Shown here: piece after piece, positions 9,116 through 17,445 of the stretch
Layout: each line of letters opens with the position of its first letter
Position numbering within the stretch: position 1 is the first letter of the stretch
DNA from: Hyphobacterium marinum
Lineage (GTDB): Bacteria; Pseudomonadota; Alphaproteobacteria; Caulobacterales; Maricaulaceae
Direction of reading: 5' to 3'
Assembly: GCF_036330325.1 (NCBI RefSeq)
Contig: NZ_JAZDRO010000001.1
Span: 930,001-994,000, forward strand
DNA: 64,000 bases
Notes under the pieces: model-generated
What the model saw: the letters and a program-made list of their open reading frames with translations, nothing else
The model's database searches: none
What the model was told of the DNA's origin: nothing
Program-made: the position numbers and the translations under genes

Positions 9116-9223
9116 TCCTCGCCCTTCGGGGCCGCTTTGCGGCACCTCAGGGTGAGGACGCAAAAACACCCCTCATCCTGAGGTGCGAGCCCGGACACAA
9201 GTCCGGGAGAGCCTCGAAGGATA
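9116..9223. repeat. Inverted pair of intergenic repeats after the thiolase
   Basis: Two related units face each other. Unit one (9116-9158) begins TCCTCGCCC, contains GCCGC-TTT-GCGGC and ends GGTGAGGA. Unit two (9171-9223) begins CCTCATCCTGAGGTGC, contains CCCGGAC-ACAA-GTCCGGG and ends GCCTCGAAGGATA. Unit one read in reverse starts TCCTCACCCTGAGGTGC, almost the same as unit two. This CTCATCCTGAGG...CTCGAAGGAT family is widespread between genes in alphaproteobacteria. Together the units could end transcription of the thiolase. Confidence 0.65.
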
Positions 9224-9236
9224 AAGGAAGGCAGAT

Positions 9237-9479
9237 ATGAGCGACGACGAACAGAAACCTGCCCCGCAAATGAATATGGCGGCCGGCCTCCCCATCGGAA
9301 TCGGCACCGGGATTGCCATCGGTGTCGGCGTCGGTGTGGCGCTCGACAATCTCGCCCTTGGTATTGGTATGGGCATCGCGATTGGCGTCGCGCTTGCGCC
9401 GGCCTTTGGCCTCGCCATGAATGCTCAGAAGAACAATCGAGGTGATAGAGATACGGATACAGGGGAAGGCGGATCCTGA
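9237..9479 (+). CDS. Small glycine-zipper membrane protein
   Basis: 80 residues. A polar N-terminus is followed by two hydrophobic segments built almost entirely of alternating Gly, Ile, Val and Ala (IGIGTGIAIGVGVGVAL and LGIGMGIAIGVALAPAFG), separated by DNLA, then a charged tail. The pattern is a glycine-zipper hairpin expected to insert in the inner membrane and oligomerise. Function is unknown. GGAAGGCAG precedes the ATG. It sits in a beta-oxidation block but is isolated from it by the repeat pair, so a functional link is not supported. Confidence 0.7.
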   Translation: MSDDEQKPAPQMNMAAGLPIGIGTGIAIGVGVGVALDNLALGIGMGIAIGVALAPAFGLAMNAQKNNRGDRDTDTGEGGS

Positions 9480-9480
9480 G

Positions 9481-9768
9481 TCACATGCCCTTTATGTACG
9501 CCACATATTCCTCATCCGGCTCGAACATGGCCGCCAGCCGGCGCAACAGCACCATCGCAAGCTCGAGCGCCTGTAGTGGATCTTCGCCAAATATGTCGCG
9601 GTCAACAAGCACGTCACCGTCATCTTCGATCCACACACCACATGCCGCAGCATCGCTGCCATCCCAATCACGAACCTCGATCCGGAAGCGGACGGCATCA
9701 GGCGCGGACCCTACACGCCGGGTGCTATACGCGGCTCCGGAAATGACCGGGCACTCGAATTTCGTCAT
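9481..9768 (-). CDS. Small hypothetical protein (DUF6968-like)
   Basis: 95 residues, antiparallel to its neighbours. The sequence reads as a small alpha/beta protein: strands around CPVISGAAYSTRRVG and VRFRIEVRDWDG, then a helix in GEDPLQALELAMVLLRRLA. The pattern of a beta sheet followed by 'G.D.lQAL.lAl..l...L' resembles the DUF6968 family, from memory. GAGGAAAT lies ahead of the ATG at good spacing. It diverges from the FadB-like gene with 26 bases between start codons, so the two promoters must overlap. An overlapping frame of about 99 codons on the other strand looks non-coding. Confidence 0.6.
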   Translation of the reverse strand: MTKFECPVISGAAYSTRRVGSAPDAVRFRIEVRDWDGSDAAACGVWIEDDGDVLVDRDIFGEDPLQALELAMVLLRRLAAMFEPDEEYVAYIKGM

Positions 9769-9794
9769 CCCGATTTCCTCCTGAAACAGGACAT

Positions 9795-11993
9795 ATGACC
9801 ATGAAACACTTCACGCTTGAAACCGATTCCGACGGCATTGCGCTGGTCACCTTCGACAGCCCGGGCCGGTCGATGAATGTCCTCTCCGGCGAGGTGATGG
9901 ACGAGCTGTCCGAAATCACGACGAAGATTTCATCCGACGACGCCATCAAGGGCGCGGTCATCACCTCGGGCAAGCAGGGCAGTTTCTGCGCCGGGGCGGA
10001 CCTTTCAGAACTGGGCGGCGGCATGGCCGATCTCGCCAGCCTTCCCGAAGACGAAGCCAAGCAGAAACTGTTCGACATCGCCTTCCGCCTCAACGCGACG
10101 CTGCGGGCGCTGGAAACCTGCGGCAAGCCCGTCGCGGCGGCGATCAATGGTATCGCGCTGGGTGGCGGGTTCGAGGTCACGCTCGCCTGTCACTACCGCG
10201 TCATGGCCGACCATCCGAAAGCCAAGCTGGGCCTGCCGGAAGCCATGGTCGGCGTGCTGCCGGGCGGCGGAGGGACGCAGCGCCTGCCGCGCCTCATTGG
10301 CGTGATGAATGCCGCGCCGGTCATGCTGCAGGGCAAGCAGCTCGATGGCGCAACCGCCAAGATGCAGGGCGCGATCCACGAGGTTGCTCCGCTCGACCAG
10401 ATCGTCACCAAGGCGAAAGAGCTGGTGAAAGCCGATCCAATGGGCGCGAAACAGCCCTGGGACCAGGACAAGTTCCGCATCCCCGGCGGTGCGGTCTATT
10501 CGCCCGGCGGTATGCAGGTCTTTGGTGCCGCGAGCCCGATGCTCAGGAAGGAAACCTACGGGAATTACCCGGCCCAGCGCTACATCCTGTCCTGCGTCTA
10601 TGAGGGTCTGCAGGTGCCGATCGACGCGGGCCTCAGGATCGAGAGCCGGTATTTCACCAAGCTGCTGATGCGGCCCGAAAGCCGAAACATGATCCGCTCG
10701 ATCTTCCTGTCGAAACAGGCGCTCGACAAGGGTCAGGGTCGCCCTGCCGGCCAAAAGGGCGAGGACGTCAAACGCATCGCCGTCATCGGTGCCGGCTTCA
10801 TGGGCGCGGGCATTGCGACCGTCTCGGCGCAGGCCGGGATCGAGGTCGTGCTGATCGATGTCGACCAGGCCGGAGCCGACAAGGGCAAGCAGCACGCGGT
10901 CGACTATTTCGCCAAGGGGGTGAAGCGCGGAAAGCTGAGTGAAGAGAAAGCCACCAAGCTGGCTGACCTGATCACGCCGACAGCCGATTACAGCCTCCTG
11001 AAAGACGTCGATCTGGTCGTTGAGGCCGTGTTCGAGAATTCCGAACTCAAGCACAAGATCACGAAGATGGCCGAAGAGCACATGCCCGAGGACGCCATCT
11101 TCGGGTCGAACACCTCAACCATTCCGATCACCTCGCTGGCCGAAGCCTCCTCGCGGCCGGAACAGTTTGTCGGCATCCACTTCTTCTCGCCGGTCGAGAA
11201 GATGATGCTGGTCGAAATCATCCACGGTGAGAAGACAGGTGACCGCGCCCTGTCGCGCGCCGTCGATTTTGTCACCAAGATCAAGAAGACGCCGATCATC
11301 GTGTCGGACACGCGCGGCTTCTATTGCAATCGCTGCGTGATGCGCTTTGCCGAGCAGGGCATGGCGATGCTGTCGGAGGGCTATGCCCCCGCCCTCATCG
11401 AGAATGGCGCGCGCATGGCCGGCATGCCGATGGGCCCGATGGAGCTGATGGACATGACCGCCATCGATCTGGGGTGGAAAATCCAGCAACAGACCAAGAA
11501 GGATCTCGGCGACGCCTATGTGCCGTCGAAATCCGACCCGATCATCGACACGATGTACGAGCTCGGCCGCTATGGCCAGAAGACCAAGAAGGGCTTCTAC
11601 GATTACGGCGAAGGCCGGGAGAAATCCCTGTGGCCGGAGCTCGACCAGTTCGCACTCGACGGCGTTCTGGAAGACCAGCCGAGCGTGCAGCTGATCAAGG
11701 AGCGTATCCTCTTCGCCCAGGCCATCGAGGCGGCCCGCACGATGGAAGAGGGCGTCGTGAAGGACCCGCGCGAAGCCGATGTCGGCTCGATCCTCGCCTG
11801 GGGTTTTGCGCCCTATACCGGTGGGGTGCTTTCCTACATCGACACGATCGGGGCGAAGAAATTCGTCGCTCGCGCCGACCAGCTTGCCGCCGACTTTGGC
11901 AAGCCGTTCGAAGTGCCCGCGCTCCTGCGTGACATGGCGTCGAAAGGCGAGACCTTCTATGGCCGTTTCGGCGGAGAAACCAAGGCGGCATAG
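9795..11993 (+). CDS. fadB: Bifunctional enoyl-CoA hydratase / 3-hydroxyacyl-CoA dehydrogenase (FadB/FadJ type)
   Basis: 732 residues. The N-terminal crotonase domain (1-190) carries both catalytic glutamates, Glu127 in GGGFEVTLA and Glu149 in LGLPEAMVG. The NAD-binding domain starts near 328 with AVIGAGFMGAGIA; the catalytic His462 is in GIHFFSPVEKMMLVE. The C-terminal 3-hydroxyacyl-CoA dehydrogenase domain is duplicated as usual. It hydrates trans-2-enoyl-CoA and oxidises the 3-hydroxy product, passing it to the thiolase. CAGGACAT gives a ribosome site for the first ATG (another in-frame ATG follows two codons later). The downstream 579 bases hold no gene. Confidence 0.95.
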   Translation: MTMKHFTLETDSDGIALVTFDSPGRSMNVLSGEVMDELSEITTKISSDDAIKGAVITSGKQGSFCAGADLSELGGGMADLASLPEDEAKQKLFDIAFRLNATLRALETCGKPVAAAINGIALGGGFEVTLACHYRVMADHPKAKLGLPEAMVGVLPGGGGTQRLPRLIGVMNAAPVMLQGKQLDGATAKMQGAIHEVAPLDQIVTKAKELVKADPMGAKQPWDQDKFRIPGGAVYSPGGMQVFGAASPMLRKETYGNYPAQRYILSCVYEGLQVPIDAGLRIESRYFTKLLMRPESRNMIRSIFLSKQALDKGQGRPAGQKGEDVKRIAVIGAGFMGAGIATVSAQAGIEVVLIDVDQAGADKGKQHAVDYFAKGVKRGKLSEEKATKLADLITPTADYSLLKDVDLVVEAVFENSELKHKITKMAEEHMPEDAIFGSNTSTIPITSLAEASSRPEQFVGIHFFSPVEKMMLVEIIHGEKTGDRALSRAVDFVTKIKKTPIIVSDTRGFYCNRCVMRFAEQGMAMLSEGYAPALIENGARMAGMPMGPMELMDMTAIDLGWKIQQQTKKDLGDAYVPSKSDPIIDTMYELGRYGQKTKKGFYDYGEGREKSLWPELDQFALDGVLEDQPSVQLIKERILFAQAIEAARTMEEGVVKDPREADVGSILAWGFAPYTGGVLSYIDTIGAKKFVARADQLAADFGKPFEVPALLRDMASKGETFYGRFGGETKAA

Positions 11994-12572
11994 CCCATCT
12001 CTGACGCTTCCCGGAATCGGTCAAAGACCGATGTCCGAGACACAAGATTCTCTGTCTGGACCCCGGTCTTGGCGTCGCCAAACCGGGGAGCGTCGTGGGA
12101 AACTTCAGAAACGGATCTCTGCCCCGGCCACCGTGCCGGGGCCTGCCGGTTTGTGCAGGACCTGGAACTCGCGGTGACGCTCTATGACCGCGGCACCGTA
12201 GCTATTCTTCCTGAAGCCGCAGTTGGTCCCGGCACGGTGGCCGGGACAGAAGTTTATCAAATCAGAAGAGCGAGTTTCCCCGACGAAAGTCGGGGTCCAG
12301 CTTGTTTCTGGATCCCGGCGTCCGCCGGGAAAACTGAATTGAAGTGCGAACTGCCCTCCTTCCCCTGGAGGGGGAAGCTGGCTGACGCGAACGCGTCAGA
12401 CAGAAGGGGTGGGTCACTCCACGCGTATGCGCTTCCCACCCTCTCCGTCCGCTTCGCGGACACCTCTCCCATCAAGGGAGAGGAGAGGGGGGCGCATACC
12501 TACGGGAACATCCGCACACCCTGACGCGTTCTCCTCCCAATAGGGCCGTTGCCCTGCACAGGAGGACCCGCC
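11994..12572. repeat. Gene-free cluster of palindromic intergenic repeats
   Basis: No credible gene in 579 bases. At least six strong hairpins are visible: 12061-12088 (CCCCGGT...ACCGGGG with inner TTGGCG/CGCCAA); 12121-12142 (GCCCCGGC/GCCGGGGC); 12226-12247 (GTCCCGGC/GCCGGGAC), which is the previous unit in opposite orientation with two mismatches; 12278-12295 (CCCCGAC-GAAA-GTCGGGG); 12313-12330 (TCCCGGCG/CGCCGGGA); and a head-to-head pair at about 12355-12487 related to the repeat at 7808. Several distinct families are nested side by side, like a BIME mosaic. The long open frames crossing this stretch are products of the repeats. Confidence 0.7.
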
Positions 12573-13025
12573 ATGGACCGCCAACAGAAGCACCACATTC
12601 CCGACGCGCCGCCGGAGACTGACGAGTCCGAGGCTTACGACCCGGAAAAATACGCGTCGCGCCGTGACCAGTCGCGTCCTGATCGCGGCCTCGGCTTCGT
12701 GCCGGTCGACGAGGCGATTCACCAGGGCGAACTGTTCGGCGAGGCTGTCGAGACTGCGGCCCGTGACCGCCAGACAGCGGCTGGTGAAGGTGCGGAAATG
12801 GCCGGTGAGAATTCGGATACGGAAACGGAGGCGGCGATGAAAGAGACGATCGGCAAGAAGCGGGAAAAATCGAAATATGACGATCCCGCGCCCGAGGATC
12901 ACGACAATGAAGATGTCGAAGAGGCGCTGAAGGAAACCTTCCCGGCGTCTGACCCTGCTTCGTATTCGCCCGGCACGGCGACCCCGTCCAACATCAAGGA
13001 CAAGGACAAGAAAAAATCGTCCTGA
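12573..13025 (+). CDS. Hydrophilic acidic protein with a C-terminal ETFPASDP motif
   Basis: 150 residues, almost all charged or polar and likely disordered, with no signal peptide or membrane segment. The only conserved-looking element is EEALKETFPASDPASYSPG near the C-terminus; an 'ALxETFPASDPxxxxPG' motif recurs in small proteobacterial proteins of unknown role, often linked to general stress (recalled, not searched). The ATG at 12573 has a strong GGAGGA ribosome site; an in-frame ATG at 12549 lies before that site and is rejected. It stands alone downstream of the repeat cluster. Confidence 0.7.
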   Translation: MDRQQKHHIPDAPPETDESEAYDPEKYASRRDQSRPDRGLGFVPVDEAIHQGELFGEAVETAARDRQTAAGEGAEMAGENSDTETEAAMKETIGKKREKSKYDDPAPEDHDNEDVEEALKETFPASDPASYSPGTATPSNIKDKDKKKSS

Positions 13026-13103
13026 CCGGTTCGGTCACCTGACACGAATGTGAGCACTAATGCCCCCTCCTGATGCTAGAACGGCGTTCAGGAGGGACCC
13101 ATC

Positions 13104-14147
13104 ATGCGATTTTTCGTGACGTTGGCGGCGGCACTTGGTCTGGCCTGTGCCCAAGGCCATGCCCAGGAGGACAGGCCAGACCTGTTCGCGCTGATCGGCG
13201 CGGGGGATGTCGAGGGCTTTACCGCCGCGCTCGACGCCGGAGCCGCCATCAATGTCCGCCAGGACACCGGGCTCGAAGCCACGCCATTGATGTGGGCGAC
13301 CGGAGTCGACAATCCCGTATTTGTGGACACCCTGATCGCGGCGGGTGCCGAGATCGATACCCGCGACGCGATGGGGGATCCGGCCATCAACTGGGCGGCC
13401 TATTATGGCCGACTCCCGGCTATCTCCGCCCTGCTTGATGCCGGGGCCGATACCGACCTGACCGGACACGGGACGCCGGTGGAGATCGTGATGCGGCGCG
13501 GACATCAGGCCGCGCTGGCGATCCTGATTGATCACCGCAATGAACGCCCTGACCGGCATGCGGCGGAAGCCGCACTCGAAGCCGCCGTGATGGCAGGCGA
13601 TACCGGCACGATCACCGCGCTCGCGAACTACGTGGACGTCGCGTCGGCTCGCGACTGGGCTGGCCGTCCGGTCCTGCAATCGGCGGCGCGGGCCGGACAA
13701 GGCGAGGCTGTCAGGGCACTGATCGAGGCGGGTGCCGATCCGGACGCCCGGGACCGGATCGGGTTTACCGCCCTGCATGAAGCCGCGCGCGAAGGACGAA
13801 CCGGGGCGGTGGCCGCTCTGCTGGCGGCCGGAGCCGATCCCAATGCGCGCAGCGAACCCAGCGGGCTGTCACTGACACCGCTTCACATGGCGGCGACCGC
13901 CAACCAGGTGGACGCACTTCGCCTTCTTCTGGACGCTGGTGCCGACCCTGATGTGACCGGGACAATGGGCGCGACGCCGCTTCTGTGGGCAACCTTCGAG
14001 GGGGCGCGGGAGGCAGCACTGGCTCTCGTCGAAGCCGGCGCGGATACGTCCATCGCCGGCAATTTCGGCGATACGGCGCGAGCCGTCGCTGAAGCGCGGG
14101 AGTGGGATGATGTCGTAGCCGCGATCGACGCGGCAGAGATCGACTAG
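13104..14147 (+). CDS. Exported ankyrin-repeat protein
   Basis: 347 residues. A cleavable signal peptide (MRFFVTLAAALGLACAQGHAQ) is followed by about nine ankyrin repeats over the rest of the protein. The best repeats have the canonical G.TALH.AA..G...VA.LL.AGADPN form (GFTALHEAAREGRTGAVAAL, then LTPLHMAATANQVDALRLLL). It should be a periplasmic protein-binding scaffold; the partner is unknown. GGAGGGACC precedes the ATG. It appears to be a single-gene unit. Confidence 0.85.
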   Translation: MRFFVTLAAALGLACAQGHAQEDRPDLFALIGAGDVEGFTAALDAGAAINVRQDTGLEATPLMWATGVDNPVFVDTLIAAGAEIDTRDAMGDPAINWAAYYGRLPAISALLDAGADTDLTGHGTPVEIVMRRGHQAALAILIDHRNERPDRHAAEAALEAAVMAGDTGTITALANYVDVASARDWAGRPVLQSAARAGQGEAVRALIEAGADPDARDRIGFTALHEAAREGRTGAVAALLAAGADPNARSEPSGLSLTPLHMAATANQVDALRLLLDAGADPDVTGTMGATPLLWATFEGAREAALALVEAGADTSIAGNFGDTARAVAEAREWDDVVAAIDAAEID

Positions 14148-14276
14148 GCTGGGTATCCACTCATTCGCCCCCACGTTCGTGTCCCAAGCCTGTTGCCAAG
14201 TTCAGGGGGCCTGTTTTCGATGGAACAAGCTCGCAGATTCTGATAAATTCCTCCAGGTTGCGAACGGAGGCATTAC

Positions 14277-15851
14277 ATGAATTTGCGTGTATTGGTGGCA
14301 ACCATGCTCTCGGCTGCGGCAGCCTCGCTGTCATCTGCCTGGGGGCAGGCGGCGCATGTCCATTCCTTCCTGCCGTCCGCGCGGTCGACCGGGATCGATT
14401 CTCCCGTGACTTTTTTTCTGGCCGTGGCCAATTCCGGCGACAGTGCGCTCTCGGGCTGTTCGATCGCGCCGGAGCGATTCGCCAGCACAATTCCAACGCC
14501 CGCCTTTCTCGACGTCATCGAGCGAGACGCCAGTGGCGCGCTGATCGACGGGACACGGTTCCAGCCCTTTACCCTCGATGTCGGCCAAACGCGCCATTTC
14601 CTTGTCAGCCTGCAGGGAAGCCGGGGCGATGCCGACAATCCGTTCTTTCAGACCAGCGATGTCGTCAGCTATAACGACCGGGTTCGCATCGTCTGTACCG
14701 ATGCCGCCTCATCCTCGATTGTCGAAACAACGCGTAACGCTGCGTCACGCATGACTTATCTGGGATTTGCCGATCGGGAGCCGCCAGACCTGATCTCGAT
14801 CATGGCCACCCCGTCAGGTGATGGGGTCATTCGCATTGACCCGGCCACGGGTCGCGGGGTGGCGTCGGTCGCGGCCGTCAATATCGGTGCGCCGGCGGAT
14901 TTCGAGCTTACGGCCGATTCCATCGGAGAAGTTGGCATCCGGGCTTGCCGCTCAGACGCAAGCGGACTCTGTCTGGAACCGCGCAGCGACGTTCTCATTT
15001 TCCATCTCGATCGCGATGAAACCGCATACTTCAGCATCGTCGTGGATGACCGGGCTGGTAGCCGTATTCCCTTTGCGCCTGACGTCGCCCGTTTGAACAT
15101 AAACTTCCAGGAAGTCACGGAGGTCGACCGGGGGGCGTTTGCCGCAACCTCCGCCGCGTTGGTCGATAGCGGTCCGGCGCTTTCCGCGTCACAGCTCACC
15201 GGGCAATGGCGAAGCGGGAACCGGATCTCGGACCGGAGCCTCATCCTGTTGTCGGATAACCGATACGCGGTTTTTGGAATTGCTACCGATGCCGGCTCGA
15301 TTTCGACCTCGTTGGTTCAGACCGGAACATATCGGGTTGTATCCGAAGGCAGCGGCTTTCGAATTACCGGTACTGCAGACGCTGCTTTCGGTGTCGCCAC
15401 GCCGGGCCTGGACGCCACGGTGCGCGCCGACGGGCTGATGCGCTTTACGGTCGGCACCGCCGTCAACGTATATCGTGCAGCGCTCACCGACAGCGATTTT
15501 CCTGCTACCGTTTCCGGTGAGTTTCGGGCCTCTTCCATTCGCCAGAATTCGGGGACGGGCGGTGATCCGGCGCTGCCTACATTGACCCTGTCTCCGGATG
15601 GCACGGTGACGGGCCGGTTTGTCGAGGATCGCCGACTTTATGAGGACTTCGGCGTCAGTTGCGGTATATCCGGTAGCTTGTCCGGGACAGTGGAACTGAC
15701 CCAGTGCAACAATCCCGGAACGCATCGGGCCTTCCTCTACCCGATCGAGGATTCCCGGGATTCCAGCAAAATCGTTGCGGCCTATCTGCGTCTGGAAAGC
15801 GCCCGCAGCACCCATCACATCTACCTGTTCTCCACCGACCTGCCCGAGTGA
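14277..15851 (+). CDS. Exported beta-rich protein of unknown function
   Basis: 524 residues with an N-terminal signal peptide (MNLRVLVATMLSAAAASLSSAWGQA). The rest is rich in Ser, Thr, Gly and Asp with few Lys. Two stretches resemble each other: FFLAVANSGDSALSGCSI early, and SVAAVNIGAPADFELTADSIG near residue 200, each read as an immunoglobulin-like beta domain ('VANSG/VNIG' followed by a Cys-containing strand). The C-terminal third (about 305-520) has repeated 'GTYRVVSEGSGFRITGT'-like strands. Cysteines in pairs suggest periplasmic disulfides. I do not recognise a family. CGGAGGC lies before the ATG. Confidence 0.7.
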   Translation: MNLRVLVATMLSAAAASLSSAWGQAAHVHSFLPSARSTGIDSPVTFFLAVANSGDSALSGCSIAPERFASTIPTPAFLDVIERDASGALIDGTRFQPFTLDVGQTRHFLVSLQGSRGDADNPFFQTSDVVSYNDRVRIVCTDAASSSIVETTRNAASRMTYLGFADREPPDLISIMATPSGDGVIRIDPATGRGVASVAAVNIGAPADFELTADSIGEVGIRACRSDASGLCLEPRSDVLIFHLDRDETAYFSIVVDDRAGSRIPFAPDVARLNINFQEVTEVDRGAFAATSAALVDSGPALSASQLTGQWRSGNRISDRSLILLSDNRYAVFGIATDAGSISTSLVQTGTYRVVSEGSGFRITGTADAAFGVATPGLDATVRADGLMRFTVGTAVNVYRAALTDSDFPATVSGEFRASSIRQNSGTGGDPALPTLTLSPDGTVTGRFVEDRRLYEDFGVSCGISGSLSGTVELTQCNNPGTHRAFLYPIEDSRDSSKIVAAYLRLESARSTHHIYLFSTDLPE

Positions 15852-15942
15852 CGCAGGCCGCCCTTAACGCGATTTCATGCGTTGAATTTATCGGCTCCGC
15901 GCTAGCCTCACCGTCAGGTTTTGACTGACTTCGGGGAGAAAG

Positions 15943-17445
15943 ATGGGCGACTGGATAAAGAGCGACCGGGAAACAAACGCACGCCTGAGCCGGCTCGACG
16001 AGGGCGGCGAACTTCCCATCCCGACGCGGATTGTCTCGAACGGCGAATACACGCCGCCGCCGCAGAGCGACGCCCAGCGGAAGGTCGAAGCCGCGCTCTG
16101 TGACCTCGCCGACCGTTTCGCGCCTAAGCGGGGACTCGACCGGCGGGGCTTTCTGAAGTCCTCTTTCGGCATGGCCGCGGCCTTCGGGGCGCTGAATTCG
16201 GTGTTCGGCACCAGCTATGCCGTGGCCCAGGACGAGATGATCGACGACGGCGCGGCGGCGGAATGGGCCGCCCGGCACGCCAGCCAGTTCATCTTCGACG
16301 GCCACCTCCACTTCGTCCATGATGACTATGCTTGGCCGGGGATACTGGGCTTTCGCAATGCTGCCCGCTTCATGCAGGCTGACGGCATTCCGCAGCGCGA
16401 CCCGACCTTCGAGGACGTGAAGTTCGAGAATTTCGCCAAAGAGGTCTATTTCGACTCCGACACCACGGTGGGGATCATCTCCACCGCGACGTCGGACGAT
16501 CCGGCCCGTGAATTCCTAACGAATGCTCATATTTCCCGGGATGTCGCGCGCCTCAATTCCGCGGCCGGCTCGCGCCGCCTCCTGGGGCATGCGTCCTTCC
16601 ATCCGGGAAAGCCGGGCTGGCTCGACGATCTCGACGAGGCGATCGAGGTTCACCGTCCGGCTAGCTGGAAAGGCTATACGGTGGGCGATCCGCTCAGCCC
16701 GATGTCGCAAGCGCCCTGGCGGCTGGATGACGAGGAACTGGTCTATCCGGCCTATGAGCGCATGGTCGCGGCAGGGATCACCAATGTCTGCATTCACAAG
16801 GGGCTGATGCCGGCTGATTATGCCACGCGCATGCCGGACCTCTGGCCTTATGCGACGGTCGACGATGTCGGCAAGGCGGCGCAGGACTGGCCGCAGCTCA
16901 ATTTCATCATCTACCACGCCGCCCTGCGCCCTGTGGTATTGTTCGACCCCGGTTTCGTCGCCGCGTTTGAGGAGACCGGCCGCATGGAATGGGCGAGCGA
17001 TCTCGCCGACATTCCCGAGCGTTTCGGCGTGACCAATGTCTATGCCGATGTCGGCACGAGTTTCGGGCAGGGGGCGATTACCCAGCCGCGTCTCGCCGCC
17101 GCACTGATGTCGCTTCTGGTGAAAGGCATGGGCGAAGACCGGGTTTTGTGGGGCTCTGACGCCGTGTGGTGGGGTTCACCGCAATGGCAGATCGAGGCTT
17201 TCCGCCGGATCGAGGTCGATGAGGATTTGCAGGAACGCTTCGGCCTGCCTGCGCTCGGGCCGTCGGACGGGCCGCTGAAGACGAGGATATTCGGGACGAA
17301 TTCGGCCGATCTCTATGGCTTCTCTGCCGCCGAGCGTACCGTCGCCCACTATGCCGGCGACCGGCTCTCGCAGCACAAGGCGCAATATCTCGCCGAGGGC
17401 CGCGACCCGTCGAACGCCTATTACGGCTTCATCCAGCCGGACTAG
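15943..17445 (+). CDS. Tat-exported amidohydrolase (Amidohydro_2 family)
   Basis: 500 residues. A twin-arginine signal (DRRGFLKSSFGMAAAFGALN) lies at residues 66-85, after an unusually long hydrophilic N-region; GGGGAGAAAG before the ATG supports that distant start. The mature part is a TIM-barrel amidohydrolase: metal-binding DGHLHF near 124, IYHAALRP near 325, and VLWGSDAVWWG near 404 with the catalytic aspartate. Relatives are decarboxylases or hydrolases of small carboxylates; the substrate is unknown. The gene ends four bases inside the convergent dioxygenase gene. Confidence 0.85.
   Translation: MGDWIKSDRETNARLSRLDEGGELPIPTRIVSNGEYTPPPQSDAQRKVEAALCDLADRFAPKRGLDRRGFLKSSFGMAAAFGALNSVFGTSYAVAQDEMIDDGAAAEWAARHASQFIFDGHLHFVHDDYAWPGILGFRNAARFMQADGIPQRDPTFEDVKFENFAKEVYFDSDTTVGIISTATSDDPAREFLTNAHISRDVARLNSAAGSRRLLGHASFHPGKPGWLDDLDEAIEVHRPASWKGYTVGDPLSPMSQAPWRLDDEELVYPAYERMVAAGITNVCIHKGLMPADYATRMPDLWPYATVDDVGKAAQDWPQLNFIIYHAALRPVVLFDPGFVAAFEETGRMEWASDLADIPERFGVTNVYADVGTSFGQGAITQPRLAAALMSLLVKGMGEDRVLWGSDAVWWGSPQWQIEAFRRIEVDEDLQERFGLPALGPSDGPLKTRIFGTNSADLYGFSAAERTVAHYAGDRLSQHKAQYLAEGRDPSNAYYGFIQPD

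Noticed and set aside
12069..12524. Open frame of 151 codons in the repeat cluster
   Set aside because: It runs through several palindromic repeats, has no ribosome site and no domain.
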